Origin: Aurantiochytrium sp. KH105 | Taxonomy: Eukaryota > Sar > Bigyra > Thraustochytrida > Thraustochytriidae | NCBI GenBank assembly: GCA_003116975.1 | Contig: BGKB01000150.1 | Span: 62,001-126,000 of the forward strand | Direction of reading: 5' to 3' | DNA length: 64,000 nt | Shown: positions 49,342 to 60,014 of the stretch, one piece after another | Layout: every line of letters starts with the position of its first letter | Position numbering within the stretch: the stretch's first letter is position 1 | The notes under the pieces: model-generated | Seen by the model: the letters and a program-made list of their open reading frames with translations, nothing else | Databases searched by the model: none | What the model was told of the DNA's origin: nothing | Position numbers and translations under genes: made by a program

Positions 49342-50301
49342 ATGGCGGCGAAGGCGGAGAAGGCGGCGGAGGAGGAGACCATGGCGGCGGAGGAGGGCGA
49401 GCAGAGCGGCAAGCAGGGCGCGGGCAGGGCGCGGAGGCGGGCGGAGATGGCGGAGCTGCGGCTGAAGATCAGGCTGGGCGGCGGCGCGGCGCCGTCCAGG
49501 CCGGCGGCGGGCGCGTCGGTGCAGGCGGTCGTGGCCGAGTCGCCGGCGCAGGAGCCCGTCTCGGTGCTGCGGCTGCTGCGCGCGTGCAAGGCGCAGACCA
49601 GGACGCGCCGCAAGCGCATGCGCCCCGTGTACCGCGCCCAAGACCCGCGGCTCGCCGCCGCCCACGAAGTCGAGGCCAGCGCCGTCGCCGGCGGCGAGGG
49701 CCAGCGCGAGCTCGAGGAAGAGACCAAGCAGGAGACCAAGCGCGCCGACGGCGGCGACCAGGACGCCGAGCCCGCCGCGAAAAAGGCGGCCAAGGCCCGC
49801 GTGCAGGACTACGGCGCGTGGGAAAAGGTCGCTGCGTTTGACCCGGACAGCAGCGCGGGCGAGGACGCTCGCGGCGAGATGAAAGCCCCTGCCGCGCTGC
49901 AGAGGACGCGCAGTCATTCGCGGACGGCCGCAAACGCCACCATGTCTCCCGACGAGCTCAAGGCGCTGTGGCGGGAAGCACAGGTACAGTACAGGGGGCA
50001 GATTGCGCGTAAGCTCAAACTTCAAGAGATTGAAAAGAAGATCAAGGAAGACCGTGCGCGGGAGATCCAGGCACTGCGTGCTCAGGCCCAGGAGGAGGAA
50101 GCTCGACGTAAGCGGCAAGAGGACGAGGCCAAGGACCGCGAGGAGCGCGAGCGAAATGAGGCTCGCGAGAGAGAGCGCCAGGAGCGCGAACGTCTTGCCC
50201 GAACGATCGATATGGACGCGCAAAAGCAAATTATGCAGGACGGCGACGCTGGCGATGACGACGATGATGACGACGATGATGACGACATGGGCGGCTTTTA
50301 A
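49342..50301 (+). CDS. Charged coiled-coil protein with polyaspartate tail, function unknown
   Basis: 319 residues from the ATG at 49342. An Ala/Glu-rich start, a basic segment (RTRRKRMRPVYRAQDPR) and ARVQDYGAWEKVAAFD, which resembles the short DYxxWDKF motif of some TPR cochaperones. A charged single helix follows (about 210-300, KLKLQEIEKKIKED, RKRQEDEAKDREERER). The end is an Asp run followed by MGGF. I do not recognise a family; nuclear or chaperone-linked functions are guesses. GC content and Ala/Arg usage are highest in the first 150 codons. It converges with the NUDT17-like gene. Confidence 0.65.
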   Translation: MAAKAEKAAEEETMAAEEGEQSGKQGAGRARRRAEMAELRLKIRLGGGAAPSRPAAGASVQAVVAESPAQEPVSVLRLLRACKAQTRTRRKRMRPVYRAQDPRLAAAHEVEASAVAGGEGQRELEEETKQETKRADGGDQDAEPAAKKAAKARVQDYGAWEKVAAFDPDSSAGEDARGEMKAPAALQRTRSHSRTAANATMSPDELKALWREAQVQYRGQIARKLKLQEIEKKIKEDRAREIQALRAQAQEEEARRKRQEDEAKDREERERNEARERERQERERLARTIDMDAQKQIMQDGDAGDDDDDDDDDDDMGGF

Positions 50302-50660
50302 TTGATTATGATAGGATTTGATACATGTTTGACTTTCTTCTCTAGGACTTCCAGTCCCAGGCCCAGTCTTGGTATTTTGTAGTAGTTACGTTCATCTGTT
50401 GCAAGCCGAAGCGGCCAGATAAGATGCTTACAAACTGTGAAGAACGACGACGAAAGCATGGGCGGCTTTCGATCGATGCTTGAGTTTACAGATTAGAACG
50501 CAGAATTACTTGACCAAAACCTCTTCCATTTCCAAGTTTTCTGTTTTTTACTTGGGCTCAACCAAGTTAAAGCGCAAGACGATCGATTTCAATAAGAGAT
50601 TTTTTACGATGAAAGTGACGTGTATTGTACAATTGCGCGAGATGGCGCGAGAATCTTGCA
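50302..50660. other. Convergent 3' region
   Basis: 359 AT-richer bases between convergent genes. No gene seen. Confidence 0.4.
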
Positions 50661-51620
50661 TCAAAGGGATGCCTGTCGCAAAACGCTTTCGTCGTGCTTG
50701 GCTTCAGCAGATGCGCCCAAAAGAGTCCGGATCGCAAACTGCGTGCCGATCACGACATTTTCGCGAAGCTGCTGGAGCGGAACGTCTTGCGTAGATTCAG
50801 GATGAACCTGGACTTGATGATGCCAATTATCTGGGTCAAATTCTGCCTCGTCGGGCACAAAGGCCTTGATACGCCTTTCAGAGTCCACCTCCTCAGTCTC
50901 TTCTAAAAGCATCGCTGCCTCGGTGCGAGATACCCATACAAGCTCGGAGATCTCAGAGACCTGCGGACGAAAGGGGCGCGGATCCGCCGAATGGACGTGC
51001 GACGCACGAACGTGCACGTAGACAACAAGGTGCTGGTGAGAAAGACCGTTTCGCCCTTGGGATTCGTCAAAGGACAGCGGAAAGGTTGACTCCCAAAGGC
51101 AAAAGGGACGAACATCCGTCGCGTTGACGACGTCAAGACCCGTCTCCTCGCGGACCTCACGCAGCCCAGCTTCCACAAGTGACTCACCGCGCTCAAGGTT
51201 GCCCCCCGGAAGAACGTAAAGGCCGCCAAAGGAGCGCAAACGCTGCGGTCGGCGCGTGAGTAGAATTTTGCCGTCTGCGCTCTCGACGAGCACGGCGACC
51301 CCGACCCGAAGGGAAAGATCTTTTCTCTGGTGCTGCGCCGCTTCATAGGCGAACGCTGGGCACATGGGGGTCTTGTGGGCGATCGGGACAACGTCTGGCG
51401 CCGTCTTGCGAGGCCCAGGTCGACCCTCGCTGGTGACAGGGGTCAGCTGGATGCTGAATGCCTCGCGGTCGAAGCCGAGGCGCACCATGGCGCGCCCCGT
51501 TGGCGGCAGTGACCGAGCATCGCCTGTCAGACGACACAAGATGCAACGCCCGAACTCGCACCGCTGCTGGACGCCCGCGCCGAGCGCGAGGACCACCTCG
51601 CACGCTCGATTCTTGGTCAT
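50661..51620 (-). CDS. NUDT17: Nudix hydrolase, NUDT17-like
   Basis: 319 residues from the ATG at 51620; the frame upstream begins with TTG. After about 100 residues of family-specific N-terminus, RVGVAVLVESADGKILLTRR opens the Nudix fold. The Nudix box GGNLERGESLVEAGLREVREETGL (near residues 134-157) has the GX5EX7REUXEEXGU consensus with all metal-binding Glu residues. The downstream sequence (HLVVYVHVRA, SELVWVSRTEA) resembles animal NUDT17, a decapping-type or nucleotide-diphosphate hydrolase. Substrate unproven. No targeting signal is obvious. It is transcribed in the same direction as TrpEG. Confidence 0.85.
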   Translation of the reverse strand: MTKNRACEVVLALGAGVQQRCEFGRCILCRLTGDARSLPPTGRAMVRLGFDREAFSIQLTPVTSEGRPGPRKTAPDVVPIAHKTPMCPAFAYEAAQHQRKDLSLRVGVAVLVESADGKILLTRRPQRLRSFGGLYVLPGGNLERGESLVEAGLREVREETGLDVVNATDVRPFCLWESTFPLSFDESQGRNGLSHQHLVVYVHVRASHVHSADPRPFRPQVSEISELVWVSRTEAAMLLEETEEVDSERRIKAFVPDEAEFDPDNWHHQVQVHPESTQDVPLQQLRENVVIGTQFAIRTLLGASAEAKHDESVLRQASL

Positions 51621-51959
51621 TTTCCCGATCAAAAGAGGTTTTCTCCTCAAGTGCCTCGGAGTGGGCGGACCGATGTGGGGCCGTCTATACGACTAGGCCT
51701 ACTACCGACTCCGACTCGGATCGATTTTAGTAGGCCTGAAAGTAGGATGCCGCGTTCCAGGAGCAACGGCAACAACACGTTGTCTGCGCCGACGATCGGA
51801 TCAAAGTAGACGGTAACTTAGCGCTGACGAGGTTTGTATAGTACTTTCAACAACCGAGGAAAGAGTAAAAGGAAAAAAAGCCGTGCGGTGGTGGAAAGGG
51901 GAAAGAGAAATATTGCTGATGTCACTTCTTTTGCGAGTAGCTAGCTTCGTCTAAGGGGC
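51621..51959. other. Intergenic region
   Basis: 339 bases between NUDT17 and TrpEG, both on the minus strand. No gene seen. Confidence 0.35.
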
Positions 51960-54374
51960 CTAGTCGCTATACTTGAGCTTCTCGATGGCGTTGCGCAGCA
52001 TACAAAGTCCGTCCGAGGGCCGCGTGAGAATGCTCTCCGGATGGAATTGCACCGCGGCCATAGGGAGCTCAGTGTGCTCGACAGCCATGACGGTTCCGTC
52101 TTCAAGTTCGGCGGTGATGGCGAACTTGGTGTCCTTGGTGACAGACTCGCGATTTGCATAGAGCGAGTGATAGCGCGCGACAGTGAACTCTTTTGAGACG
52201 CCGTCAAAGATGTTCCAGCGCCCAGCGCCAGTCTGCTTGACCTGGGAGGGCTTGCCGTGCATCGGGTAATCAAGAACGGCAAGCGTGCCGCCTCCCGCCT
52301 CCACCATGGACTGCAGACCAAGACATACGCCAAATACTGGAATTCGAAGCTTTTGCAGCATGGCGAGCGTTTCGGCGCACTTGAAGTCAGAGGGTTTGCC
52401 CGGACCTGGTGACATGAGAACCATGTCTGGTGCAAGGGCCTTGAGCTCCTCCTCGGTAATACCAAAGCGAACAGTGGTGACCTTGGCGCCAATCTGACGC
52501 ACATAGTTGGCCAGCGTGTGCACAAAAGAATCCTGGTGGTCGATGAGCACAACATGTTTACCAGCACCCACGTTACCAGCAGAGGCGCGGAGGCGCGACT
52601 GCGTGGCCGAGCCGTTCTTGGCCGTGTTCGCAAAGGCCTTGGCTCCCTGGACCGCCTCGACAAACGCCGAGGCCTTGAGCTCCGTCTCCTTCTCCTCAGA
52701 TGCCGGGACCGAGTCGTAGAGGAGAGTGGCGCCGGCACGAACCTCAGAGACCCCGTCCTTGAGGCGAATCGTGCGCAGGGTCATGCCAGTGTTCAAGCTG
52801 CCGTCGAAGCCAACAAAGCCGACGGCGCCGCCGTACCAGCAACGCGGCGAGTGCTCAATGCGCTCGAGAAACTGGATCGCCCACGTCTTGGGCGCGCCGG
52901 TGACGGTGACAGCCCACGTGTGTACGAGAAAGGCGTCAAGAGCATCAAAGGATGCATCTCCATTGGAGCCGTCGCGAAGGTAACCCTCGACATGATCGAC
53001 GGTATGAATGAGCTTGGAGTATTTCTCGATTTGGCGCCGCCCAATCACCTGCACCGAGCCCTGACGACAAATGCGCGACTTGTCGTTCCGGTCCACGTCC
53101 GTGCACATGGTCAACTCGCTCTCCTCCTTTTTGTCCGAGAGAATTTGGCGAATCTGCTCCGCATCCTCGAGCGCGTCAGCACCACGCTGGATCGTGCCCG
53201 AGATAGGGCACGTCTCGACACGCATACCTTCGAGCGTCTTTTCCACGCGCACAAACATTTCAGGGGAAGCGCCAACCAGGTACTCATTGCTACCGAGGTT
53301 GATCTGGAAAAGGTAAGGCGACGGGTTCTTGACACGAAGCATGCGCAGAATCTCCGAGGGCTTGGCCTTGCTTGGCTGCCGAAATGTCTGGCTGATGACT
53401 GCCTCGAAAAGGTTTCCTACCTTGAACTCTTCGCGTGCCTTCTCCACGCTCTTGGCGTACTCGCCGGGCTCGTGGTCGCGCGAGGGCTCGCCGCCTTCCT
53501 GGGGCACGAATGGCGCCTCTTCGCCCTCGCGTTCCAACCCCACCGTGCTTTCGGTGGATCCATCCTCGGTGGTCACCTCGAAATCGTACTCGAGCCTCCA
53601 AGACTTGGCCGTCTGCTTGTCGTGTACAAGGATTGAGTCAGGGAGGTACAGCGCCAGGTCGCGTTGCGAGGGGTCGCGATCCTGCTTGAGCTCGATGGGC
53701 TCAAACTGAAAGGTCAGATCGTAGCCAAAGGCGCCGTAGAGACCGAGCTGGGGGTCCACCTCGGTCTCGGTACGCCACTTGGCGATAATGCTACGCACAA
53801 CGGAAAAGATGGAGTTCTGTTTGCTGCGCTCCTCCTCGGGGAAGCGGGCATTCTCCAGCTCCTTGACGCGTCCCTTGATGGACTCGGCGCTGACCTCGAG
53901 CGAGTCAGCGTCCACGGCTTCGCATGCGCGCATCGCCTGGGAAAGCGCGATCAAAAGCACCTTACCGCGCGCATTGAGCGCTGTCAGCGCGAACTTGCGG
54001 CCCCAGCCTTCGAGCGCCACGGGCGGGTCCTGAAAGCCCATGGTCCAGCGCGCATAGCGCCCCGGGTATTCATAGGCGGACTCAAAGATGCACCCTCGGT
54101 GGCTGTCGAGCGCCTCGACGAGTGCCTCGACGTCTTCCTCGACGGTTGCACTCGTGTCGTGCACCTTGCGGATCACCTTGACCGCGCCCTGCGTCATGAA
54201 CGTGCGGTCGTCCGGCCTGTACCTCGGCCTCCCCGTGGACAGCTCGTCCAAGGCAGGCTCGCCCTGCTGCTGCTGCTGCTGCTGCTGCGGCTGCGGCTGC
54301 TCGCCATTCGCGCCGCCACCTTCATCCGCGCGGAGCCGCTTGCGCTCCGGCTCGCCCTCCTGCGCCGCCGCCAT
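51960..54374 (-). CDS. trpE(G): Fused anthranilate synthase TrpE-TrpG
   Basis: 804 residues from the ATG at 54374. A Glu/Gln-rich start (a CTG/CAG run encodes the polyGln) precedes an anthranilate synthase component I domain. Its chorismate-binding part (about 280-560) has ETCPISGTIQRGADALEDAE, ELTMCTDVDRNDKSRIC, HTVDHVEG and VTVTGAPKTWAIQF. A linker joins it to a glutamine amidotransferase domain (about 605-800) with nucleophile Cys in FGVCLGLQSM and His/Glu in VQFHPES. It converts chorismate and glutamine to anthranilate, the first step of tryptophan synthesis. The single-chain TrpE-TrpG order and signature peptides match the alphaproteobacterial (Rhizobium-type) fusion rather than the separate fungal or plant proteins. 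No clear plastid or mitochondrial targeting peptide. Confidence 0.92.
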   Translation of the reverse strand: MAAAQEGEPERKRLRADEGGGANGEQPQPQQQQQQQQGEPALDELSTGRPRYRPDDRTFMTQGAVKVIRKVHDTSATVEEDVEALVEALDSHRGCIFESAYEYPGRYARWTMGFQDPPVALEGWGRKFALTALNARGKVLLIALSQAMRACEAVDADSLEVSAESIKGRVKELENARFPEEERSKQNSIFSVVRSIIAKWRTETEVDPQLGLYGAFGYDLTFQFEPIELKQDRDPSQRDLALYLPDSILVHDKQTAKSWRLEYDFEVTTEDGSTESTVGLEREGEEAPFVPQEGGEPSRDHEPGEYAKSVEKAREEFKVGNLFEAVISQTFRQPSKAKPSEILRMLRVKNPSPYLFQINLGSNEYLVGASPEMFVRVEKTLEGMRVETCPISGTIQRGADALEDAEQIRQILSDKKEESELTMCTDVDRNDKSRICRQGSVQVIGRRQIEKYSKLIHTVDHVEGYLRDGSNGDASFDALDAFLVHTWAVTVTGAPKTWAIQFLERIEHSPRCWYGGAVGFVGFDGSLNTGMTLRTIRLKDGVSEVRAGATLLYDSVPASEEKETELKASAFVEAVQGAKAFANTAKNGSATQSRLRASAGNVGAGKHVVLIDHQDSFVHTLANYVRQIGAKVTTVRFGITEEELKALAPDMVLMSPGPGKPSDFKCAETLAMLQKLRIPVFGVCLGLQSMVEAGGGTLAVLDYPMHGKPSQVKQTGAGRWNIFDGVSKEFTVARYHSLYANRESVTKDTKFAITAELEDGTVMAVEHTELPMAAVQFHPESILTRPSDGLCMLRNAIEKLKYSD

Positions 54375-55386
<1,012 letters not shown>

Positions 55387-58300
55387 ATGGCGCGTAGCTC
55401 GCAAGGTCGTGCAGAGGCCCTGGTCCACAATGTGCTCAAAGGGACAGAGAAGATCTTGCTCGATACTATCAACGGTCTTCGGCCCGTGCGAAACCAAGGC
55501 TGGTGCATCATGGCTCTCGTCGTTCAGGCCGTGCTTGTCAGTCTCGTTTGCCTTTTCTGGCTGTACCGTGTCACATACGCAAGTACGACGTCGCACCACG
55601 GAATCTTTGGCTGTGAGGCATCAAGCGATAATCTCGCTGGCAAGTCATTTCCCGAACTTGCGTGCGCGGCTCCCGTTGACGTTGTGTATACCTGGGTCAA
55701 TGGCTCTGACCCGCGATGGTTGGAACAACTTCGATATTACCGCGAACAACAGCGCTTGCAGGACGAAGCCAGAGAAGAAACCTCGCCGAATGATGCCGAA
55801 AGTATTGGCGAAACTGTCACCAACGAGAGCGGCGAGGACCTCGGAGCCGCAACCTCTTCCCTTCAGAATCTTCACGAGCAAATTGAGGACCTCGATGAAG
55901 CCATCCGAAAGGTGCAGCAAGAACAAGCGCATCCTGAAATGGATTCTCACGCGCATGAAACGCGAGCGACGCAAACGGCTGATTTCGAGGCCTCCTCAAA
56001 CCTCCGGCCAAGTCGGTCTGCCCAAATTGGGGATCATAACGATGAAGGGCATTTGAAGCAAAGGCTTCTGCTTGATGAGGACTCCGTCGCGAAGGGGCAA
56101 TTCCGGAGAGGACTCCGCTACGGCGAGTCGTACGATGGCGATTTTGGTGCATGGGATAGAGACGCAGATGCCTACTTGCAAGCAAGTCTTGACTACGACG
56201 AGCTCTTGCAACGGGAGTACATTGCAGTCGCAGCCAAAGAGAGAGAAGGGAGCGCAATATCGGAATACGACGACGACGGTACAGTCCAAGCAAATGGAGG
56301 CGACTTCTTTTCGGAAGACAAGCAGGAACCCAGCATTGAAGAGGCTTCGTCTGCAAATCGGTTTCGTGACAACGAAGAGCTGCGATTCTCCCTGCGCTCG
56401 CTTGAAAAATATGCGCCATGGGTGCGTCACATTTACATTGTTACAGACAACCAAATTCCTTCGTGGCTTGACCTCAATCATCCACGCATGACTCTCGTGT
56501 CCCATGCAGACATTTTTGCCAACAAGTCACATTTACCGACGTTTAGTTCTCCCTCGATCGAGGCCAATCTTCACCGCATTCCGGGTCTCGGAGAGAACTT
56601 TATCTACTTTAACGACGACGTCATGCTCGGTGCGCCCGTGTGGCCGAGCGACTTTCACGATCCTGCGCTTGGCCAGCGCATTTTTCTCGCATGGGCGCTT
56701 CCGCACTGCAGCGATGGATGCATTTCCAATTGGATCGGAGACAATTATTGCGATGCTGCCTGCAATGTTGCAGCATGCGACTTCGATGGCGGAGATTGTG
56801 AAGGCGAAAATGCCCAGATGCCAAATTGGGGAGATCCTGACATGCATGCTTTCGGCGGCATGGGCGCCGAGTTTGGCGAATTCGATAACAGCCAAGCGTA
56901 CAGGGAAGAATGCAGTGATGGCTGCCGCAAAGAGTACCTTGCGGATGGCTTTTGCGACCGCGAGTGCGCTCATCCAGAATGTGGGTGGGATGGCGTCGAC
57001 TGCTTTGAGCCAAGCGGTCCGCCAGCGCGCGCGATGCCTTTCGTCTTTGTCGATCCATTTCCCCTGGCAACGAACTTGGTGACTCCTATTGCGCTCCCTT
57101 TTGGCGTTCGCGCCGCGAGTCTCAATTTGTCGCATATTGAAAACGAACCTGAATTGACCATCGAGACCGCCACAGCGACGTCTGCATCCATTGTTACCAA
57201 AGCTACATTTCATCAGCCTACAAAGACTTTGAACCTCGTCTTTGCAAACCCTGGGGCTCCCACCGAGCATCATTTGGTGTGGGGAGGTACTTCGCTCGAG
57301 ACTTTCGCCTTTGGTGAAAATGTGACCACGTTCTTTTCAGAGGTCAAACGTGATCAATATCTTGTTGGGGGCTGCGCGCCTGGCCTCGGGTGTGAACAAT
57401 TTGAAAGTCTCGAGCTCGCCATGCAAATGTGTCTTGTCCGTGGATCTCTTTGTGGAGGCGTCACGAGCTCCAACCGCCACGCGCCGCCTGCGACATACGA
57501 GCTTCGAGCGGGATCTGGCCTTGCGCCCTCGTACACATACGAAGATTCGTGGCAACGGTCCGGTGACTTTGATGGCGCGTGTGCAGAGTCGTCTGCTGAT
57601 CTTTCCGTCGACGTTGAGAAAGTGGCGGTGCACTTGAAAATGTCCGACGAAAGTGCATACTTTATCAACATTACAAGTTCGCTCCCTCTATGCGCCTTTG
57701 GCGCAGCCACCTCTGAGCGTTCATCTTCACAGCGCCGCGGTCTTGCCTCGTCGCTGCCAAGGCCAGAAGAGCGCCGTGTAACTACTCATGCTGCACAGTC
57801 GCCTGCAAATCTCACCTTTGCAGCAGCGCAGTACGTCAAGCAAGCTCGTCTCAAGCGGCAAATGCTCCTGCGCGTCAACGTATTTCGAGCGCACATTGAC
57901 GATTCTCTGCAAAGCAGAGCTGCATGGCGTCCCGACCCTGAAAGCGACCGGGCGAATGCGTCGACGTCATCTGCATCAACACTCGATGCTTTCATGTCAG
58001 AAATGTCGAACGCATCAGAGACTGTCAGCGCCGCTCCTGAGGCATCCGCGGTCGATGCATTGCCGTCACGCGAGCGAAGAACGCTGATTGATACCTTTGG
58101 AGGATCTTTGCTGCATGTGAATAAGCTTTACACGGAAGTGTTTGGCAAAAGGGAGCGACGCGTCATTGCGCACATGCCTCATTTTATGCAAAAGACCCAA
58201 ATTGAGGCCATGCAAGCTCGCTTTGCGGAGGAATTCGCGCGAACTTCGCAAAACAGGTTCCGAAGCACGGATGATATGCAATTCGCATTCGCGTACATGT

Positions 58301-59145
58301 ACTGGATCGTGCACCAGGGGGATCAACCGCTGTTTCCGCCGCGTGAGTACTTTGACAAAGAGCTCGATACGGACGGCGACGGCGTCCTTTCCCCAAATGA
58401 GCTTATTACACTTGCGGCCATGCAAGTTGGAGGCGACGCCGGTCACCACTCCACGCGCGAGACGCTGTTGGCCATGGTCCGATGCGTCGATCCTACGATC
58501 CTAGGGCCACCCCATGACGCTTCGTCTTCAGCGGATGAGGACAGCGAGGGAGCTGACGATGATGAGGAGCTGCAGGAAGAAGCCATCGAAGACAACAAGG
58601 ATGACCTTGTTCGCTTCACGTTTGAGCAGATTATGGCGTGCGAGCTGACGCGCGGGGCTCTTTTAGACAAGACTCCGCGCAAACAGACACATTCGATCAT
58701 CAAGGAAGAGGACAGCCCGGTGGCATTCCAGATGCTCGGCGACGACTTTGTGGACGTGGCTTCACAGCTAGACTCGATTCGAGCGCGCAAACCAAAGTTT
58801 ATATGCGTCAATGACAACATGAATCATCCATCCATGGAGGTCCTGCAAGAGCTGCGCAACTTTCAACTCGCGCTATTCCCGCAAAAGTCCTCCTTTGAGC
58901 TGCCGCTGAATCGCCGCAACCGCTTCTTGTACATGGACGAGTACCATTCTCATCTCTTTTATTACAACCTTTACGCGCGCGCAACATACGCGTTGATTAT
59001 CCTTGTCATCTGCGTGTATTTTTGTCCGTGCTTTGAGGAAGTTCCGGCCCAGAATGCTGACTCTGCACAACGCAGAGATGAGAATGACGTGCGAGCAGAT
59101 GTCGAGGGCGACCCTGAGATGGTTGCATCTTCTAAAGAACAGTGA
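55387..59145 (+). CDS. GNPTAB: GNPTAB-like N-acetylglucosamine-1-phosphotransferase (Stealth family)
   Basis: 1252 residues. An N-terminal membrane anchor (about 42-62) precedes Stealth CR1 DVVYTWVNGSDPRWLEQL (near 97). After an acidic spacer comes CR2 (about 325-420, with NEELRFSLRSLEKYAPWVRH and GENFIYFNDDVMLGAPV). Two Notch-type LNR modules follow (CNVAACDFDGGDC; CAHPECGWDGVDC), then a Cys-rich insert with GCEQFESLELAMQMC and CGGVT. CR3 (about 913-978), an EF-hand loop (DTDGDGVLSPNE, near 996), CR4 (FICVNDNMNHPSMEV) and a C-terminal membrane segment (about 1197-1216) complete it. In animals this Golgi enzyme makes the mannose-6-phosphate tag on lysosomal hydrolases. An AATAAA lies at 59154-59159, just after the stop. 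Confidence 0.93.
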   Translation: MARSSQGRAEALVHNVLKGTEKILLDTINGLRPVRNQGWCIMALVVQAVLVSLVCLFWLYRVTYASTTSHHGIFGCEASSDNLAGKSFPELACAAPVDVVYTWVNGSDPRWLEQLRYYREQQRLQDEAREETSPNDAESIGETVTNESGEDLGAATSSLQNLHEQIEDLDEAIRKVQQEQAHPEMDSHAHETRATQTADFEASSNLRPSRSAQIGDHNDEGHLKQRLLLDEDSVAKGQFRRGLRYGESYDGDFGAWDRDADAYLQASLDYDELLQREYIAVAAKEREGSAISEYDDDGTVQANGGDFFSEDKQEPSIEEASSANRFRDNEELRFSLRSLEKYAPWVRHIYIVTDNQIPSWLDLNHPRMTLVSHADIFANKSHLPTFSSPSIEANLHRIPGLGENFIYFNDDVMLGAPVWPSDFHDPALGQRIFLAWALPHCSDGCISNWIGDNYCDAACNVAACDFDGGDCEGENAQMPNWGDPDMHAFGGMGAEFGEFDNSQAYREECSDGCRKEYLADGFCDRECAHPECGWDGVDCFEPSGPPARAMPFVFVDPFPLATNLVTPIALPFGVRAASLNLSHIENEPELTIETATATSASIVTKATFHQPTKTLNLVFANPGAPTEHHLVWGGTSLETFAFGENVTTFFSEVKRDQYLVGGCAPGLGCEQFESLELAMQMCLVRGSLCGGVTSSNRHAPPATYELRAGSGLAPSYTYEDSWQRSGDFDGACAESSADLSVDVEKVAVHLKMSDESAYFINITSSLPLCAFGAATSERSSSQRRGLASSLPRPEERRVTTHAAQSPANLTFAAAQYVKQARLKRQMLLRVNVFRAHIDDSLQSRAAWRPDPESDRANASTSSASTLDAFMSEMSNASETVSAAPEASAVDALPSRERRTLIDTFGGSLLHVNKLYTEVFGKRERRVIAHMPHFMQKTQIEAMQARFAEEFARTSQNRFRSTDDMQFAFAYMYWIVHQGDQPLFPPREYFDKELDTDGDGVLSPNELITLAAMQVGGDAGHHSTRETLLAMVRCVDPTILGPPHDASSSADEDSEGADDDEELQEEAIEDNKDDLVRFTFEQIMACELTRGALLDKTPRKQTHSIIKEEDSPVAFQMLGDDFVDVASQLDSIRARKPKFICVNDNMNHPSMEVLQELRNFQLALFPQKSSFELPLNRRNRFLYMDEYHSHLFYYNLYARATYALIILVICVYFCPCFEEVPAQNADSAQRRDENDVRADVEGDPEMVASSKEQ

Positions 59146-59402
59146 GCTGCATAAATAAACAGTGCTTCTCTGCTTGGGGAAAGCAGAGACTCGGCTACGT
59201 AATCCTAACAGACGATTCTCCAACCAAGATTTGCGTTGGCTTCGGCCCAAGGCGTTGCAATCTTTGTAACAACGCAAGGAAGTAGAAATTTGTGTAAGCA
59301 CATGGGACAATGTCCGAATCGAAGGGGCGGAGGGCTGGGGGTAGCTACGGATTGAGCGAACATGAGCTTATTATTAGTGATGCCTCCTCAGCCTTGGTGC
59401 GA

Positions 59403-60014
59403 TCACTTGCTCCGGCGCAAGAGCCGCGTGACCTTGTACTCCATGACGACGGTACCGTCTTGATTGATAACTTGCTGCGAGGTGGTGACAAAGCCACGAT
59501 CAGGCTTGGACTTGCTTGGCTTCGATTCGGTCACCTCGAGAAGGACTTGCAGAGTATCACCGCCATAAACAGGGGCCTTGGCCACAACATCGTTCAGACT
59601 GACAAGGGCCACAGCATATCCTTCAAGGATCCCCGAGCCGACAATGAGGGCGTCTGCAATCGACGCCGTGAGCAAGCCCGGCGCGAGACGCCGCTTGTGG
59701 CCAGCCACATTTCGAAGGTACTCCATATCGCCAAAGAGGTTTTCGGCATCGTAGCCAGTGAGGTGCGTGTAGTTGATAATGTCCGCATCATTGATAGTGC
59801 GGCACTTGGTCTCAAGCAGCTGGCCGACTTTCCACGCCTCAAAGGGCATGGCATGATTCCCGGCGCATCGGATCCTCGAGCTCGTTGGGAATGACGAGGG
59901 GCCCGCACAGGCTGCAGCGGATCCGTAGTCGCCTCCGCAGTCGCTTCCGCCGCCTCCAGCGAGGTGAGCTCGGAGCGTCTGCACGCGACGGCTCGAGGCG
60001 CTTCTGTCCGACAT
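59403..60014 (-). CDS. MaoC-like hot-dog acyl dehydratase family protein
   Basis: 203 residues from the ATG at 60014; the frame upstream begins with TTG. A basic Ser/Gly-rich start could be a mitochondrial or plastid presequence. The hot-dog domain runs from about 75: DADIINYTHLTGYDAENLFG, HKRRLAPGLLTASIADALIV, VYGGDTLQVLLEVTESKP and VINQDGTVVMEYKVTRLL. It resembles a bacterial MaoC subgroup. The canonical hydratase motif is GDxNPxH, but here it reads GYDAENLF, so the catalytic His position holds Phe; enoyl-CoA hydratase activity is uncertain. It converges with the GNPTAB-like gene. Confidence 0.8.
   Translation of the reverse strand: MSDRSASSRRVQTLRAHLAGGGGSDCGGDYGSAAACAGPSSFPTSSRIRCAGNHAMPFEAWKVGQLLETKCRTINDADIINYTHLTGYDAENLFGDMEYLRNVAGHKRRLAPGLLTASIADALIVGSGILEGYAVALVSLNDVVAKAPVYGGDTLQVLLEVTESKPSKSKPDRGFVTTSQQVINQDGTVVMEYKVTRLLRRSK

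Noticed and set aside
49036-50229. Upstream extension of the NMA111 open frame on the minus strand
   Set aside because: It is antisense to the 49342 gene, begins without an ATG, and reads low-complexity Leu/Arg/Ala sequence unlike any protease N-terminus. The ATG at 49035 gives the family's normal length.
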